NCBI RefSeq assembly: GCF_039969785.1
Contig: NZ_JBDVNC010000005.1
Coordinates: 1-64,000, forward strand
DNA: 64,000 bases
Reading direction: 5' to 3'
Source: Shimia sp039969785
GTDB taxonomy: Bacteria; Pseudomonadota; Alphaproteobacteria; Rhodobacterales; Rhodobacteraceae
Below, one piece after another: positions 8,576 through 18,131 of this stretch. Numbering within the stretch: the stretch's first letter is position 1; the number at the start of each line of letters is the position of its first letter. Made by a program: the position numbers and the translations under genes. The notes beneath the pieces were generated by a model, which worked only from the letters and a program-made list of their open reading frames with translations, did not search any database and was not told the DNA's origin.

Positions 8576-9114
8576 CACGCCACCGAATTTTTCAGTGACA
8601 GAGTAGGCGTCTCTGCGGCCTGTTCGTCCCAGACAAAGTCTCGGATCTCATCAATTAACGGGCCTAACATGTCTGCCCCGACGTCGACATCCATCGCCAT
8701 AGGTGCGAATTCACAGGCCAGCGCCTGATCCAGCGCGCAGTGCAGATCGGTTTCGTCTTCAACAATTGTTACATTTGACAACCGCGCCATCTCGCGGGCG
8801 GTATCTTTTTGATGATCATTGCGATGTTCGTTCAGATCCGCGCGGCGAGGCATCAGCAGGATTGGCTTGCCGATTTCCGCAGCGGATAGAATTGTGCCCA
8901 TGCCGGCATGCGCAACAATCAGGCTGGCCGCGGCGAACCGTGCTTCGAATTCGACCATGCCCAAATGGGAAACGGTTTCGATTGTTGAAAAATGCTGAGA
9001 ACTGTCTCCGGTTTGAGCAAGAACCGGTACACCTCTGTGCCCTTTTGCCCAACCATCCAGCGCCAATAGCAGACGATCAAAGGGCAGTTGCGTTCCGACT
9101 GTCGCAAAAATCAT
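8575..9114 (-). CDS. PssE-like catalytic half of a split glycosyltransferase
   Basis: 179 residues, similar to the C-terminal half of GT28/ALG13-type enzymes: starts MIFATVGTQLPFDRLL, with the nucleotide-sugar binding block VAHAGMGTILSAAEIGKPILLMPRR. In rhizobia the PssD-PssE pair acts together as a glucuronosyl transferase; the partner half is encoded just upstream (9147-9614). Together they match the two domains of an MurG-like enzyme. The gap between the two genes is 32 bases. Confidence 0.85.
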   Translation of the reverse strand: MIFATVGTQLPFDRLLLALDGWAKGHRGVPVLAQTGDSSQHFSTIETVSHLGMVEFEARFAAASLIVAHAGMGTILSAAEIGKPILLMPRRADLNEHRNDHQKDTAREMARLSNVTIVEDETDLHCALDQALACEFAPMAMDVDVGADMLGPLIDEIRDFVWDEQAAETPTLSLKNSVA

Positions 9115-9146
9115 AACTCTATCCTCGGATTTCTATTGGGGGGATT

Positions 9147-9614
9147 TCAGATCACTGCGCCGCGGTATTCAGCGCCAGTTTTCGCGGCAACTCGGGGCCA
9201 TTGCGACAAGACCCTGTCCGCGACCCCCAACGACAATCGCGCCGAAACCGAAAGCCCGCGTGCATTCGCTATTGAGTCAACAAACATTGTGCGGGCACCA
9301 ACCAAACGCGCTAGCTTGATCGCAAGAAACCCTCCTGCGGCACCGGTCGAGATAACCACGTCCGGACGCACCCTCGCAACGATCCAAGCCATCCGCGCCA
9401 CGCAGATCAGAAGACGCAATGGCGTATCTTTGTTGGCGTCGGGATAGACATGCAAACACGCATCCCCCACCCGCGCTGAGGTTGTTTTTTCTGTTGTGGC
9501 ATAATGCACGTCGGCATACCCAAACGCCGGTGCCAAACGCTGCATCTGTACCCAATGCCCACCGCCAGAAGACACCGCCAAGACAACAGGTTTGCTTCTC
9601 TTAGGTCCGAACAT
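9147..9614 (-). CDS. PssD-like membrane-anchoring half of a split glycosyltransferase
   Basis: 155 residues, ALG14/PssD-like: VVLAVSSGGGHWVQMQRL at the N-terminus, DVVISTGAAGGFLAIKLAR in the middle, and FVDSIANARGLSVSARL near the end. This half usually recruits the catalytic PssE/ALG13 half to the membrane and binds the lipid acceptor. ATG at 9614 is preceded by GGAG at a good distance; a longer frame begins with TTG at 9647. The region 9615-9729 in front of it is A/T-rich and may separate transcripts or just be a spacer. Confidence 0.85.
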   Translation of the reverse strand: MFGPKRSKPVVLAVSSGGGHWVQMQRLAPAFGYADVHYATTEKTTSARVGDACLHVYPDANKDTPLRLLICVARMAWIVARVRPDVVISTGAAGGFLAIKLARLVGARTMFVDSIANARGLSVSARLSLGVADRVLSQWPRVAAKTGAEYRGAVI

Positions 9615-9729
9615 GACGATGTCTCCGTTTGCTTTTTGATCTTTCAAGCAAATGGATAACTCGAATTAACTTATTGATGTTAATGTATAAAGGTCGCTTA
9701 CTCAGGCGCGAAGGTACAGCCGGGCTAAC

Positions 9730-10956
9730 CTAAAGTGGTAGTGGTTCGCCCTTCTGGCCAGACAACACAGACTGATAGAGATCAACGAGCCTGTCGGCCT
9801 TGCCGCTCCACTGACCTTCGCGCGCCACCTTGTCCCGCGCACCGGCCCCCAATCGACACCGTGTCTCGGGATCAAGCGCCATCTGGGCCAAGCCCTGCGC
9901 GATGTCTTTAGCAAAGGTTTCCGGCGTTGTAACTGGCACACGAAAACCGGAATTCGCGTCGATAATCCACGCCGGACCACCCCGTTCGGCGGTAATAACC
10001 GGCAGGCCGTTACGCATCGCTTCATATAGCACACCGCCGGCAGCTTCGCGGAACGAAGGAAAGCAAAACAGATCATGGCTGGCATAAAGCTGCTCGACCT
10101 CTTCACGGGAAACGCGCCCCATAAATGTCACCCGATCCACTATACCTAGACGCTCAGCCTCAGCGCGGCAGACCTCGATCTCTTCTCCATCACCCGCACT
10201 GGTCAACGTCACTTCCGGCAAATCTTTGAGCAGAGCTATGGCGCGGACAGTATCTCGCAATCCTTTTGTACGCACGCCTCGACCGACATGAAGGACACGC
10301 ATGACTCTCGGCGTTTGCGGGCGGGCGACCTTAGGCGCCACGTCATCAATACCCAGTTCCAACACCGGTTCAAACCGACGCAATGGCACATCGCGTAAAA
10401 CATCCCGCACATATGGAGCCACCCCCAGAATACAGGCTGCGCCCGAGTAGCTGGCCCGTAACCATGGATCATATCGGAAACGCATTTGATCCAATGCCCT
10501 CAATCGCGTGAACAACGGCGCACTCGCGGCCTCATCGCGAAAGGCGTCGGGCGTGTTCAACGCCCCCCCTAGCGGTCCAATGATGTACGGCACGTCAAAA
10601 TGGCGCAATGGCGAAGCATAGCGGGCGGCTTGTGGCATCAACTGATGCGCAATATCAAACTGCGCGCCGTTACGCAGCGCTTGCCCCATCCATTTGCGCA
10701 CGTGCTTTGCAAAGATAGGCCAAGCCGGTTTGAGCATGGCGTTCAGGCGCTCGTGTTTTTGCGGCCAGGCAGGTTCAGGCCAAGAAATTACTCGTGCATT
10801 GGGCAATTGGAATTCCAACCTTGACCTTCCTGCGCGTTGAAACGCCAAGACCGTCAGCTCGACACGCTCAGACAGGTTTTGAGCCCATTTGAAGGCCACA
10901 AACGCCTCGCCCACGTCAGAGGAATCAATGTTGGGGGCGATTAACAGAACTTTCAT
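9730..10956 (-). CDS. Glycosyltransferase family 4
   Basis: 408 residues, GT-B fold. N-terminal LLIAPNIDSSDVGEAF, then RVLHVGRGVRTKGLRDTVRA at the start of the C-terminal Rossmann domain, and the GT4 signature FCFPSFREAAGGVLYEAMRN with the E-x7-E pattern. It probably adds a sugar to the exopolysaccharide repeat unit with retention of configuration. ATG at 10956 lies 2 bases after the stop of the upstream GT2 gene; a longer frame starts with GTG at 10986. Confidence 0.88.
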   Translation of the reverse strand: MKVLLIAPNIDSSDVGEAFVAFKWAQNLSERVELTVLAFQRAGRSRLEFQLPNARVISWPEPAWPQKHERLNAMLKPAWPIFAKHVRKWMGQALRNGAQFDIAHQLMPQAARYASPLRHFDVPYIIGPLGGALNTPDAFRDEAASAPLFTRLRALDQMRFRYDPWLRASYSGAACILGVAPYVRDVLRDVPLRRFEPVLELGIDDVAPKVARPQTPRVMRVLHVGRGVRTKGLRDTVRAIALLKDLPEVTLTSAGDGEEIEVCRAEAERLGIVDRVTFMGRVSREEVEQLYASHDLFCFPSFREAAGGVLYEAMRNGLPVITAERGGPAWIIDANSGFRVPVTTPETFAKDIAQGLAQMALDPETRCRLGAGARDKVAREGQWSGKADRLVDLYQSVLSGQKGEPLPL

Positions 10957-10958
10957 GA

Positions 10959-11888
10959 TCAGAACACTTTTTGACCTGCTGGCCACGCCTTTGGCAAATC
11001 CGCCGACACACGGACGAAATGCTTCGCGCGTTCCCTTGATCCGGGACGTTTGAACAGGCTCAACCCTGCCCAGAAAAGTGCGCGTGACATGTTGTGTGCT
11101 GCTAACACAGTAAAACAGGCCATTCCCGCTGGTAATCCACCGTGTTTCAGATGCAGTCGTGTGGTGCCCTGCGTCATGAGCACATCACGGCGATGGTTCA
11201 ATTTACGTACCGAACCATTGCCAAAATGTGTTACCGCTTGAATCGGCGAGAACACTAGTTCCCAACCTGTCTGTTTAAAGCGGCGGCACCAATCGGTTTC
11301 CTCGCCATAAAAGAAAAACGCTTCGTCCAACAACCCGACCTCTTCCATCGCCGTGCGTCGCACGAACATAGCGGCACCAGAAATCACGTCGACGTTACGC
11401 TCAGTTTGTCGGTCCCATCCGGTCATGCGATAGCGGTCCCAGTGGGCAAACTTGGTCAAACCAAGCGTTTGCATCGTTAGATTGCCCAAGCTGGGAAAGG
11501 CGCTGCACGACGCCTGCACACTACCATCCGTGTTTAGAACTCTTGGGCCCATCACACCAACCCACGGATGTTGATCCAGCCATGCCACCGAGTCCGTCAA
11601 CACATCGCCGTGCAGAAGCGTATCGGTATTGAGTAGCATCACATGTCGCCCCGTCGCGCGCCGCAACGCCACATTATTGCCGCTCGCAAACCCTAAGTTT
11701 TCTCCCGCTTCAATCAACATCACCCAAGGGAATTCCTGCTGGACCATCGCCACCGATCCATCGCACGAGCCATTGTCCACAACCAAAACCTCGGCCCGAA
11801 GATCTCCAATTCCGGCCTCTACGGTGCGCAAGCAATCACGCAGTAAATCTTCGGTGTTCCAATTCACGATCACAATCGACAGGTCCAT
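10959..11888 (-). CDS. Glycosyltransferase family 2 (rhamnosyltransferase-like)
   Basis: 309 residues. N-terminal SIVIVNWNTEDLLRDCLRTV, LVVDNGSCDGS, NLGFASGNNVALR, and the metal site LLNTDTLL fit the GT2 subgroup that contains rhamnosyltransferases (WbbL-like); FFYGEETDWCRRFK is also typical. The exact sugar is not known. It belongs to the same operon, with the O-antigen polymerase-like gene ending 23 bases upstream. Confidence 0.88.
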   Translation of the reverse strand: MDLSIVIVNWNTEDLLRDCLRTVEAGIGDLRAEVLVVDNGSCDGSVAMVQQEFPWVMLIEAGENLGFASGNNVALRRATGRHVMLLNTDTLLHGDVLTDSVAWLDQHPWVGVMGPRVLNTDGSVQASCSAFPSLGNLTMQTLGLTKFAHWDRYRMTGWDRQTERNVDVISGAAMFVRRTAMEEVGLLDEAFFFYGEETDWCRRFKQTGWELVFSPIQAVTHFGNGSVRKLNHRRDVLMTQGTTRLHLKHGGLPAGMACFTVLAAHNMSRALFWAGLSLFKRPGSRERAKHFVRVSADLPKAWPAGQKVF

Positions 11889-11911
11889 TCCTAGCCCCTA
11901 ACATTCAACGT

Positions 11912-13219
11912 TCAAAAAAGCCGCGCAGGTTGCACCAGTAAAGGCGCAACAGCACGTTGCAGCGATGCCCGACGTTTTGCCGGGGCTGCATCCAAAATCC
12001 AAGTTCCCGATCCGATCAGGAAAAAGAACAATACAAACAGAGCGTTCCACAGATGTACGGTCGCGGCAGCGACACCTATCCCAAACAAGGTGAACGCCCA
12101 TGCATGACGCGCGCGGCGCCATTCAACCGGCAAGTTTTTGCGCTGCCCTGTCGCCCAAACCACGCCCAACAAAAGGGCGACCTGCAAAAAGAGCGCCGGC
12201 AATCCGTACCGCACAGCCGTCACGAGCCAGAAGTTATCCATGCTGTCAGACATCCAGACCGGACGGATCCAATCACCAAGGCCAATTCCGAACAGGGGAT
12301 GGCGCGCCACTTCGGCGCTGCCGTATTCAAAAATAATGATCCTGTTATAGGCAGACTGTTTGGAAAAGGTGAAATATTCGACAAATACGTGGAAGGGCGT
12401 GCGGTTCGACAGCAGATCGATGCCAAGGTAGACAATCGCGAAGAGGGAAAACAATGCGGCCCACCGGCCCTGAACTTTGCCTAATGCCCGCTCCCATGCG
12501 GCGACGAAGCCCTGCATCATCAAAACAACATAGGGCCCTCCCGACGCCGACATGAACGTTGCCAGAACCACACCGCCAACTTTGACCATGCCGCCCAGTT
12601 TCATCAAGCGGCGCTCGGCCACAACAAAATAGGCCATAGAAAACGCCGACGCGCTAAACACACCGTATAGGATCGGATGGTCGAATGGTCCAAAGGTGCG
12701 CTCGATACCCATGCGCGGTTCGATAAACGCAGCCCTTGGCCCGCCAAACACGGAAGATATCCCATCATGCAAGATGTGGATGCCGCTTAATGCTTCAGGG
12801 ATCGTGAAGACCAGAGTTGCGAGGACCAATCCGACATAAGCCCGCGCCACCCCCGCAAAATCTTCATAAGAGCGGATATAGAGCCGCCCCATCAAATAGG
12901 CACCCGCACATTCGACAATGTAGATACCGCCGGACTCAATACCTTGCGCGAGACCGCCCCATTTGATTAGCGCCATCAAGGCCCAGCCGCAATGCGACAG
13001 CAACAGCAAATCAAACACATGCACCCGGCCTCGACGGCCGCTGACCAGCTGAAACAGCATCGGCAGAAACATCAGGATCAACACCACCCGATAGGCTGAC
13101 AACCGCAAACCGCCAAGGTTCAGCGACACCGCTGTTGGTAACATCATCGCCAGCAGAAAAATCATGATCGGCATCGGAGCGCCAAATATTGTCCGAGAAT
13201 TTTGTGCCGCGACAGCCAT
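11912..13219 (-). CDS. Wzy/O-antigen ligase-like polysaccharide polymerase
   Basis: 435 residues with about ten hydrophobic membrane segments and a large loop in the C-terminal half (around ERALGK to GIGLGDW). The GIGLGDWIRP block resembles the short conserved segment near the large periplasmic loop of Wzy/WaaL proteins. Between glycosyltransferase and flippase genes it most likely polymerises repeat units in the periplasm. It ends 24 bases before the GT2 gene and starts 3 bases after the acyltransferase stop. Ligase function cannot be excluded by sequence. Confidence 0.8.
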   Translation of the reverse strand: MAVAAQNSRTIFGAPMPIMIFLLAMMLPTAVSLNLGGLRLSAYRVVLILMFLPMLFQLVSGRRGRVHVFDLLLLSHCGWALMALIKWGGLAQGIESGGIYIVECAGAYLMGRLYIRSYEDFAGVARAYVGLVLATLVFTIPEALSGIHILHDGISSVFGGPRAAFIEPRMGIERTFGPFDHPILYGVFSASAFSMAYFVVAERRLMKLGGMVKVGGVVLATFMSASGGPYVVLMMQGFVAAWERALGKVQGRWAALFSLFAIVYLGIDLLSNRTPFHVFVEYFTFSKQSAYNRIIIFEYGSAEVARHPLFGIGLGDWIRPVWMSDSMDNFWLVTAVRYGLPALFLQVALLLGVVWATGQRKNLPVEWRRARHAWAFTLFGIGVAAATVHLWNALFVLFFFLIGSGTWILDAAPAKRRASLQRAVAPLLVQPARLF

Positions 13220-13222
13220 CGT

Positions 13223-14200
13223 TCAGACCTTCGCCCGACGGCGTGTTAGGCTCGGCCGTTCAACCAGCTGCCAGCTGAGCAAAGCAACGGGATAGGTCCC
13301 AATTACGCTCAGCACAGCTAGCGCAATGGGCCCAATCCCCGGCTGCAGCGCCACGATAGATTGCGCCACTGGCCACCCATAAATGTACATTCCAAACGAC
13401 ACGTCCCGTGACAATGCAACCTTTGGGGCCATGAGAGCCAGCATCACCAGACCCAGCGCAACAGGGCCCAACGCAAATGACCATTGCAAAACAACGCCCA
13501 ACATGGCCGACCCTATACTCACGCTCCAGCACAGCGATATCCAATCACGCCAAATATAGGCCACCATGCCCCACGAAAAGGCTGCAAACAAAGGCGCGAA
13601 AGTTGCCAACCGCCCCGGTAGACTGTGATGCACTGCCGCCAGAACCGTGGCACCAAGGGCCAACGCGAGAACCATCCAAGTTTGGCGCGCCCCCCCAAGC
13701 ATGACAAACGCTGCGCAAGTCACGTATGACACGACCTCGTGAAACAGGCTCCAAAGTGGCCCATTGACCACCTCGGCGACTGGGTTTGCAGCAAAGGCTC
13801 CCGCCAAACGATGTTCGATCGAAACCAAGGTTACGGCGCGCAGAAACCAATTCACGTTTTGCTCAATCGATGGTGTCGCCCCGGATGCCACCGCCAAAGC
13901 AAGTGTCACCAAAAGTGCCGCGCCCAACCCCGGGAAAATACGGCGCGCTCGTGCCACCCAAAATGCTTTTCCGATGCCGCGTTGCGCGCTGGCTGTGATC
14001 AGCAACCCAGATACAAAAAAGAAGCCGCCTACAGCCCATCCACCTAATGAGCGACCGGTCAACTCCTGCAATGGCTCCATGGTTCCGGCACCCAAAGCCA
14101 GCGGCCACGCATGACTTACGATCACGCATATCGCCAGTCCCAAACGCAGTGCGTCCAGATTGTGCGTTTGTCGCGTAACGAATGCTTGGCCCAAAGTCAT
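13223..14200 (-). CDS. Acyltransferase family 3 membrane protein (exopolysaccharide acylation)
   Basis: 325 residues, about ten membrane segments. The N-terminal NLDALRLGLAICVIVSHAWPL includes the conserved His of acyltransferase-3 (OatA/ExoZ) proteins; WSLFHEVVSY matches the second conserved block. It probably adds acetyl or a similar acyl group to the polysaccharide repeat. The chosen ATG at 14200 overlaps the stop of the FrhB-like gene as ATGA, which indicates coupled translation; a longer in-frame start at 14308 would run far into that gene. Confidence 0.88.
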   Translation of the reverse strand: MTLGQAFVTRQTHNLDALRLGLAICVIVSHAWPLALGAGTMEPLQELTGRSLGGWAVGGFFFVSGLLITASAQRGIGKAFWVARARRIFPGLGAALLVTLALAVASGATPSIEQNVNWFLRAVTLVSIEHRLAGAFAANPVAEVVNGPLWSLFHEVVSYVTCAAFVMLGGARQTWMVLALALGATVLAAVHHSLPGRLATFAPLFAAFSWGMVAYIWRDWISLCWSVSIGSAMLGVVLQWSFALGPVALGLVMLALMAPKVALSRDVSFGMYIYGWPVAQSIVALQPGIGPIALAVLSVIGTYPVALLSWQLVERPSLTRRRAKV

Positions 14201-15456
14201 TGTGTGCGACCCGAAATCCGTACAGGTTGCCACAAGCGGTCTCGCAGAATGCGCTTCCAAGTTCCCAAGACGGACAGGGCTTTTTGCTTCATGGGCAAGG
14301 CCCACCACTGGGCAAGCAGCTTTTGGCCACGGTCCTGCGGCGCACCAAGACCAAACATGCGCATGGCCATACGGCGCCCCCAGACCGCGCCATTGGTGGC
14401 GCTCAGATTGGGTTGCGCCCGTGCGATCACATCTCTTGGACGGGTCTCGACATAAATGGATTGCGACCGTCGTGCGGCTTCGACAAAGGCCTGTCCGCGT
14501 GCGGTGCGCGCCACAACCAACGAGCGTCCCGCATCTTCATTGCCGCTCGGCGGCGCATGCCATGGATCCCCGACCGAGATATCCGCAAAGGCGCCAGAGT
14601 GATCCGCACAGACCCGGCACCGCCAACGACGATGAGATTGCAAAATTCCACCCCAGCCCGCGCCATAAGGAATGCCATTGCTTTTGGTCTCTTGCCCATC
14701 TGACCCGACCCAAGTCGCCTGCATCAATCCCGGCCAGCCATTTCCGCGATACCGCAGATCTCTGATAGTTGCACCCTTTGGCACCCCAAGACTTTTTAGC
14801 AACGCGTCGGTGGCCACAAGATTGGGCGCCCCCGCACAGAAAATCGCAATGGTCAGTGATATCTTTTCGGCCAGCTCAGGGTCATGGCGCATTGCCTTGC
14901 TGACCGAGGCAACATCACAGGGTTTGCCAACGAAAACGACCTTTTCATCCCCAGCTTTGATCCGCGCCAATGCGTCACAAGGACTGGCTTGTGCATATCG
15001 TGACCCCGCCCCGCGCATCAGCCCCGCGCGATCGTGGCTGATCACTGTTTCATTCAAACGCAGGTCGTCTTGGCGCGCGGCCACATGTACCACGCCCCCT
15101 GCAAATCCGGTTTCAAGGGCAAAAAGGCCCAACCCAGTCACTGCCCCACCCGACGAGCCACGATAGCGAATCTCAGGATCTTCGGCCCAACCTTCCCAAG
15201 CCGCGCGTACTGGCCCCCAGGCCTCATCAATCTCGTCTCCGAGACGCAGTTGTGTCCAATTACTGCCCTGCCCGGCACAGACGGCGGTTGCATCCCGCGA
15301 TGCCTGACACCCTGCTTCGGATCGAGTTACAAGGGGTCGCCGCCCATGCGTAGCATCCTCAACCATCTTAATAAATTCCGGAAATGCACCGGCACATGCG
15401 CCACAGCCCGTACATTGGTTGCGCGCCACTACCGATGTGATTGGATCGCCGTTCAT
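14197..15456 (-). CDS. FrhB/coenzyme F420-type iron-sulfur protein of polysaccharide loci
   Basis: 419 residues with the N- and C-terminal FrhB domains. N-terminal ferredoxin-like motif NQCTGCGACAGAFPEF has Cys15, Cys18 and Cys21, but the usual fourth Cys before Pro is Phe25. A later CRVCADHSGAFADISVGDPW block is typical. Proteins of this family often sit next to polysaccharide pyruvyl transferases in capsule and exopolysaccharide clusters; their reaction is not settled. Here it lies between the flippase (4-base overlap) and the acyltransferase (4-base overlap). Confidence 0.85.
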   Translation of the reverse strand: MNGDPITSVVARNQCTGCGACAGAFPEFIKMVEDATHGRRPLVTRSEAGCQASRDATAVCAGQGSNWTQLRLGDEIDEAWGPVRAAWEGWAEDPEIRYRGSSGGAVTGLGLFALETGFAGGVVHVAARQDDLRLNETVISHDRAGLMRGAGSRYAQASPCDALARIKAGDEKVVFVGKPCDVASVSKAMRHDPELAEKISLTIAIFCAGAPNLVATDALLKSLGVPKGATIRDLRYRGNGWPGLMQATWVGSDGQETKSNGIPYGAGWGGILQSHRRWRCRVCADHSGAFADISVGDPWHAPPSGNEDAGRSLVVARTARGQAFVEAARRSQSIYVETRPRDVIARAQPNLSATNGAVWGRRMAMRMFGLGAPQDRGQKLLAQWWALPMKQKALSVLGTWKRILRDRLWQPVRISGRTQ

Positions 15457-16685
15457 ACCATTACTCCTTTAACGAGAGGGCGCGCCAAACCCACCAAATG
15501 CACTGCTCTGAATGTGGCACCTGCCTCACCCAAAGCGGCCGCTAATGCGATGCTTTCCAAAGGGAACCCGGCCAACGCAAACCCGCCTGCCAAAGCCACA
15601 GCCGCGGCACGCACTATATTCGCCCGCGCCGGATCGCCCGTGCGCCCGGTGGCCACGGCCAATTGTGAATACGGTGTTCGTAGAATGCGGCTTGCGGCCG
15701 CCACCGCCAGCGCCACGGTGACCCAAAGCCCCGGACGCAATTCGTTGCCGTAAACCAAGTCAATCAATGTTGGTGCGAGCAGCGTAAACCCTAGGATCAT
15801 GCCGCCTGCTAAGACAACATGACTCAGTAAGATACGCGGCCAAACAACATCAAAACGCCTGCTCTCAAGTTCTGCGCGCAAAGTCGGCAAGACCACGGAC
15901 CCGGCTGCGCGACCTACAATCTGTGCTGGCAACATCGCCAATTGCAGCACGACGCCGTACAGCGCCAGTGTCGCCCAGTCATAAGCCTGCGCGACGATCA
16001 GCCGATCCGCATAAAACGTTAGGAACAACAGCCCTGCATTCAACATCAAAGGCGCGCCAAATCTCCAGCTGCGCATCATAGTTTTAGTGCAGAACAGCAC
16101 TTCGTACTGACGCGCCGCCACCAAATGACTAAGCATCATTCGCGTGCCGGCTTGCACAATCAACACCGCTGCCATGGCGCGGTGGTCAGCCCAAACTGCG
16201 ACCGCGGGTCCCAAAGCGGCGAGCATTGCCACGGTCGCGCCGACCTCTACGACAGCCATCTGGCGATACTGAAATTGCCGCTCAGCGCGGCGATAATCCA
16301 AATGTCCAAATCCATTTAAAACAGGAATCACCGCCAATGCGGCAAAGGTCGCTGCAGTGGGTCCATCATCAAACATCCACGCCAACGCTGGGGCCAGCGC
16401 AAGCATCACGACCGAGGCAACCCCAGCGCGCAAAATTGCGACACCCTGCAATGCGCCCTGCATAGGTTTGGTGTCGCCATCCGGCGCTTGCACAATTAGA
16501 CGTTCGACGCCTACATCACTTGCCATTTCAACCAAACGTACCGCCAGAGCCAGCATCATCGCGCGCCCCAGTTCGTCCGCGCCAATGGCCCAAGCGAAGA
16601 CAACTGATCGACCCAATGCCGCTGCTTCGGCCAACACCGGTACACTCCACGCCAGTATCCGCCCATTTCGAAACGCGATGTGCAT
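15453..16685 (-). CDS. Wzx-type polysaccharide flippase
   Basis: 410 residues, about twelve predicted membrane segments, resembling MATE/PST-family oligosaccharide flippases (for example the RLVEMASDVGVERLIV and FGAPLMLNAGLLFLTFYADR stretches). It would move undecaprenyl-linked repeat units to the periplasmic face. ATG at 16685 has AGGGG about 9 bases upstream and lies 4 bases after the upstream stop; a longer frame from 16727 would overlap that gene by 38 bases and lacks support. Stop overlaps the FrhB-like start (ATGA). Confidence 0.87.
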   Translation of the reverse strand: MHIAFRNGRILAWSVPVLAEAAALGRSVVFAWAIGADELGRAMMLALAVRLVEMASDVGVERLIVQAPDGDTKPMQGALQGVAILRAGVASVVMLALAPALAWMFDDGPTAATFAALAVIPVLNGFGHLDYRRAERQFQYRQMAVVEVGATVAMLAALGPAVAVWADHRAMAAVLIVQAGTRMMLSHLVAARQYEVLFCTKTMMRSWRFGAPLMLNAGLLFLTFYADRLIVAQAYDWATLALYGVVLQLAMLPAQIVGRAAGSVVLPTLRAELESRRFDVVWPRILLSHVVLAGGMILGFTLLAPTLIDLVYGNELRPGLWVTVALAVAAASRILRTPYSQLAVATGRTGDPARANIVRAAAVALAGGFALAGFPLESIALAAALGEAGATFRAVHLVGLARPLVKGVMV

Positions 16686-16689
16686 CCGT

Positions 16690-17937
16690 TTAAACCCCTG
16701 CCTGGCGGGCAATACAGTCCATCTCACCTGAAGCGCGCGCTCGAATGCTGGTCAGCCGTGTCGCCAGATCGACTTTCATGTCATCGCGCGCCTTGAAAGA
16801 CTCCACCGCGCGATTGGCCAGCGTCGCGGCATCCAGATCGCGCAGATCAGCCACATCACCGCCGATTCCACATTCGTCAAACACACCTTTCGCCTTGTCT
16901 GTATACCCAAGCCCCAGCGTCGGAACGCCTGATGAAAAGGCCCCGATTGTGGCGTGCATACGAGCACCTGCGAACCAATCCAGCCGCGCCAATATCCACT
17001 TCAGCTGCATCGCATCCATCTGACCTTCTACGGCCAAAACACGACCCTGCGCCAAGGGGCCCAAACGCCCGATCAACTTGTGCGCCGCGGCCAAATCGCT
17101 TTCGACTTCGGTTTTAGGTTTGTGCACGTGTGGCACCAACAACAACCGGAGATTAGGTTCAGATTGCAGCAAAGACCGAGCCATCGCTTCGATCTGGTGA
17201 TCGTGCGGGTCAGCCAACTGGAAATGCCGTTGCGCCTCTGCCGGCGCGTTGCATAGCAGGCCAGACACGTTCAATCCGGCCACCGGAAAGTCACGCTCTG
17301 CGGACAACCAATGCTGTATTTCGCCCGACACGGCGACCGGCGCGCGCTCAGGCAATGCCACAGCTACATCGACGCCCAAACGATGCTTTTCCGGATCAAA
17401 GTCCTCGCCCAGCTTTTCTTGAAGAAACGTCAGACTTTGGGCATCGCGCACCCAAACCGCCGCCGCCTGTTTCAGGATATCCACGGCGATGCCAAGGCTT
17501 TCGGGGGCGTGAAACGGACCCAGTTTTTGCGGCAACAAGATAAGGGGCACGCCAGCCGCCAAAGCCATGCGTTTGGTCATCACCATCGCTTCGAACCGCT
17601 TGGGGCCATAAATATCGGTAAAGCTATCGCCACCTGAAATGTCGAGTACAGACTTCGACCGAGCAATTGCCCGCGCCGAAGCGCTAAAGCCGCCACCGAC
17701 ACGTACCATCGACAGTGCGGTGCGCAAACTGTCTCCGCGCCAGAAGCGGCGGTGATGGGTCAGCCCCACCAGATTGACCGTACAATAGCTCCAGTCGGCC
17801 TGCCGTTGACCACGGCCGTGATCGGCGATTGTTACTGCGTCCGCCCCACGTTGCGTCAACCCCGCAACAACCGAGTGGCACAGTGCGCTCACACCTTGGT
17901 TTCCAGTGTCGGGGGCCGCATTTATTAAAGTAATCAT
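16690..17937 (-). CDS. Polysaccharide pyruvyl transferase family protein
   Basis: 415 residues of the CsaB/WcaK-type family: N-terminal NAAPDTGNQGVSAL, the DISGGDSFTDIYG block, LPQKLGPFHAPE, AVWVRDAQSL, and C-terminal WFAGARMHATIGAFSSGVPTL. It probably attaches pyruvate ketals to a sugar of the exopolysaccharide, which would make the polymer acidic. It is the first gene of the twelve-gene operon; the promoter should lie in 17938-18060. Confidence 0.88.
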   Translation of the reverse strand: MITLINAAPDTGNQGVSALCHSVVAGLTQRGADAVTIADHGRGQRQADWSYCTVNLVGLTHHRRFWRGDSLRTALSMVRVGGGFSASARAIARSKSVLDISGGDSFTDIYGPKRFEAMVMTKRMALAAGVPLILLPQKLGPFHAPESLGIAVDILKQAAAVWVRDAQSLTFLQEKLGEDFDPEKHRLGVDVAVALPERAPVAVSGEIQHWLSAERDFPVAGLNVSGLLCNAPAEAQRHFQLADPHDHQIEAMARSLLQSEPNLRLLLVPHVHKPKTEVESDLAAAHKLIGRLGPLAQGRVLAVEGQMDAMQLKWILARLDWFAGARMHATIGAFSSGVPTLGLGYTDKAKGVFDECGIGGDVADLRDLDAATLANRAVESFKARDDMKVDLATRLTSIRARASGEMDCIARQAGV

Positions 17938-18067
17938 GATGAAACCTCTTAAGTCTCCTGATTACTAGGGCATTATTGCGCCTCTGCATCGCACGCATCA
18001 GCCACACAATGGCCCATTTCGAATAACCCCACCTATACTTTAGGAGAGTTCGTTCAACCTAATAAGG

Positions 18068-18103
18068 TTCACCACCAATGGCCAAAAGCCGCTCGGTGGT
18101 GAA
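18068..18103. terminator. Inverted repeat after the RTX gene
   Basis: Perfect 9-base arms TTCACCACC and GGTGGTGAA around an 18-base loop, 28 bases past the RTX stop codon (minus strand). No long T-run follows, so it may be a processing or weak termination hairpin rather than a strong terminator. Confidence 0.5.
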
Positions 18104-18131
18104 AACAGAATTTCATTGAAGATACTCTACA

